Source: JAZTZP01 sp045637525
Lineage (GTDB): Bacteria; Bacillota; Clostridia; UBA1381
Assembly: GCA_045637525.1 (NCBI GenBank)
Contig: JAZTZP010000087.1
Coordinates: 1 to 24,826 of the forward strand
DNA: 24,826 nucleotides
Direction: 5' to 3'
Shown here in pieces: positions 23,804 through 24,826 of the stretch (its first letter is position 1; every line of letters starts with the position of its first letter). The notes beneath the pieces are model-generated. The model was given only the letters and a program-made list of their open reading frames with translations. It ran no database searches and was not told where the DNA came from. The position numbers were made by a program, and so were the translations under genes.

Positions 23804-24574
23804 TTACTTATTATATTCTGACGGGCATATACCCGTTTTCTTTTTAAATTCACGGCTGAAGTGACTCATATCGGTGTAGCCTGAAAGCTCTGCACAGTCG
23901 CTTAATGAATACATTCCGGAGGATATAAGCTCTTTTGCGTGGGTTATTTTAAGGTCATTTATATATTTAACCGGAGAAGTGCCGTAAAAGCTTTTAAATA
24001 TACTTCTGAAATATTCAGGAGTGATGTCACACATTGCGGCAAGGTCTGAAATGTTGAGCAGCTCCGAAGTGAAATTTTTATGAATATAATCAACTGCCGG
24101 GTGGATAATGCTGAATTTGTCCGATGAAATGTATTCTATGCGGAATTCCTTTTGCATATTATATAAAATGTTATAAAGCTCGGATTTGCATTTCATTTCA
24201 AATCCGAAATTCTTTGTTTTCCAGATGTGTTCGGCAGTTTTGAAAGCATTAAGAAATTCATGTGTGTTTTTTATCCGGAATGTAAACGGACGGAAATTCA
24301 GGTTTTGTAAAGTATCAAAATTTATGGCGTAACAATCACCGGACAAGTTGCTTTTTACTGAATAATAAGAATGCTTCGGCAGGTATATTATATCGTTTTT
24401 GTGAACATGAAGAATGGTTTTGTCGGAAAAGACATATTCTTTGTCTCCGGCAAGATGCAGAGCCAGACCGTGACTTGGCCGGTTGTTGTGGACAGCATCA
24501 CCTTTTCCGGCGACTACATAGCAGGCAAGTACAATGTTTTTTATGTCAAAATTATATTCCATAAAGTTTTTCAT
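23804..24574 (-). CDS. AraC family transcriptional regulator
   Basis: This is a one-component regulator of 256 residues, starting about nine bases after GAGG. The N-terminal cupin-like half (residues 25-110) contains HGLALHLAGDKEYVF and VHKNDIIYLPKHSYYSVK. The C-terminal half has two helix-turn-helix motifs (LLNISDLAAMCDITPEYFRS and YSLSDCAELSGYTDMSHFSR) and closes with TGICPSEYNK. It converges on ribU, and no target operon lies next to it inside the window, so its ligand is unknown. Its upstream region carries the repeat motif at 24600-24613, whose inverse supplies a TATAAT that could be its -10. Confidence 0.92.
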   Translation of the reverse strand: MKNFMEYNFDIKNIVLACYVVAGKGDAVHNNRPSHGLALHLAGDKEYVFSDKTILHVHKNDIIYLPKHSYYSVKSNLSGDCYAINFDTLQNLNFRPFTFRIKNTHEFLNAFKTAEHIWKTKNFGFEMKCKSELYNILYNMQKEFRIEYISSDKFSIIHPAVDYIHKNFTSELLNISDLAAMCDITPEYFRSIFKSFYGTSPVKYINDLKITHAKELISSGMYSLSDCAELSGYTDMSHFSREFKKKTGICPSEYNK

Positions 24575-24599
24575 GATATAGATCCTCGTAGTTGTAAAG

Positions 24600-24826
24600 T
24601 AAATTATAGTTTATCGGGGAAATGAAATTTCCCTGCGACCTATTTTTATTTGTAATTTTAAGATTATCTATGTATTATAGCGATTACTTATCGATTTGCG
24701 CAAGCATACGCCGCTTTTACGTCAAAAGCGGCACCAAAACCCCAAAGGGGATTTTCCCCTTTGGAAACCCCTTTAGCAAAGCACGCCTTTTTTTCTGAAT
24801 GATACATCTGCTAATAAACCGGTAAA
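24600..24826. repeat. MITE-type end and hairpin-rich intergenic repeat, runs to window edge
   Basis: TAAATTATAGTTTA (24600-24613) is identical to the end of the element at 16562-16835. No matching right end occurs before the window stops. Inside, GGGAAA/TTTCCC (near 24618-24632), GCCGCTTTT/AAAAGCGGC (24710-24732) and CCAAAGGGG/CCCCTTTGG (24742-24764) form consecutive hairpins. CTTTAGCAAAGC near 24771 is also present, inverted, in the 16.6-kb element. No gene is visible. Confidence 0.55.

Noticed and set aside
1..24826. CRISPR array, tRNA or rRNA genes
   Set aside because: No regularly spaced direct repeats, cloverleaf-like stretches or conserved rRNA sequences were seen. The repeats present are dispersed.

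Overview
The window looks like chromosomal DNA of a low-GC anaerobic member of the Clostridia. The sequence support is AT-rich coding, strong purine-rich ribosome binding sites, sigma-A promoters with 17-base spacers, an FMN riboswitch driving a RibU-type ECF transporter, a HydE hydrogenase maturase, several AraC-type sugar regulators and secreted carbohydrate esterases. I cannot name the species. The gene content (uronate catabolism, beta-mannosidase, a very large deacetylating esterase) suggests a gut or rumen plant-polysaccharide user.

Layout. 1-148 is the start of a MarR-like regulator on the minus strand, cut by the window edge. 317-2930 is a translationally coupled uxaB-uxaA pair (tagaturonate reductase, altronate dehydratase) for galacturonate catabolism, with palindromic operator candidates in front. 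A convergent AraC regulator (2997-3803) sits behind it, probably co-transcribed with a XerS-like tyrosine recombinase (3821-4876). Rightward from the recombinase promoter region is an accessory stretch (about 4980-7200). It has a strong promoter, a structured leader and four small unrelated membrane-anchored proteins, with near-identical short sequences recurring between them. A type I phosphodiesterase (7294-8073) follows, overlapping a Fic-domain remnant (8063-8263).

8360-12931 is a mannoside-use locus: an AraC regulator, a cytoplasmic GH2 beta-mannosidase, a C_GCAxxG_C_C protein and a TIM-barrel sugar isomerase/epimerase. A 21-base-period direct repeat in front of the mannosidase is a likely AraC operator. 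On the minus strand, hydE, mnmA and a BspA-type leucine-rich-repeat surface protein (16443 down to 13041) may form one transcript from a consensus promoter.

A MITE-like element with 15-base terminal inverted repeats (16562-16835) separates hydE from a 1489-residue secreted protein (17097-21566). That protein has three 150-residue N-terminal repeats, an SGNH/SASA esterase domain and a NodB-type deacetylase domain. After it come a divergent PRPP synthetase with its own promoter, the FMN riboswitch with ribU, a convergent AraC regulator and, at the right edge, hairpin-rich repeat DNA that begins with the same terminal motif as the MITE.

The strongest candidates for something undescribed are three. 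The first is the cassette-like run of small membrane proteins with shared intergenic sequence beside a tyrosine recombinase. The second is the dual-esterase giant protein. The third is the small mobile repeat family whose end carries a TATAAT box and recurs at three loci.
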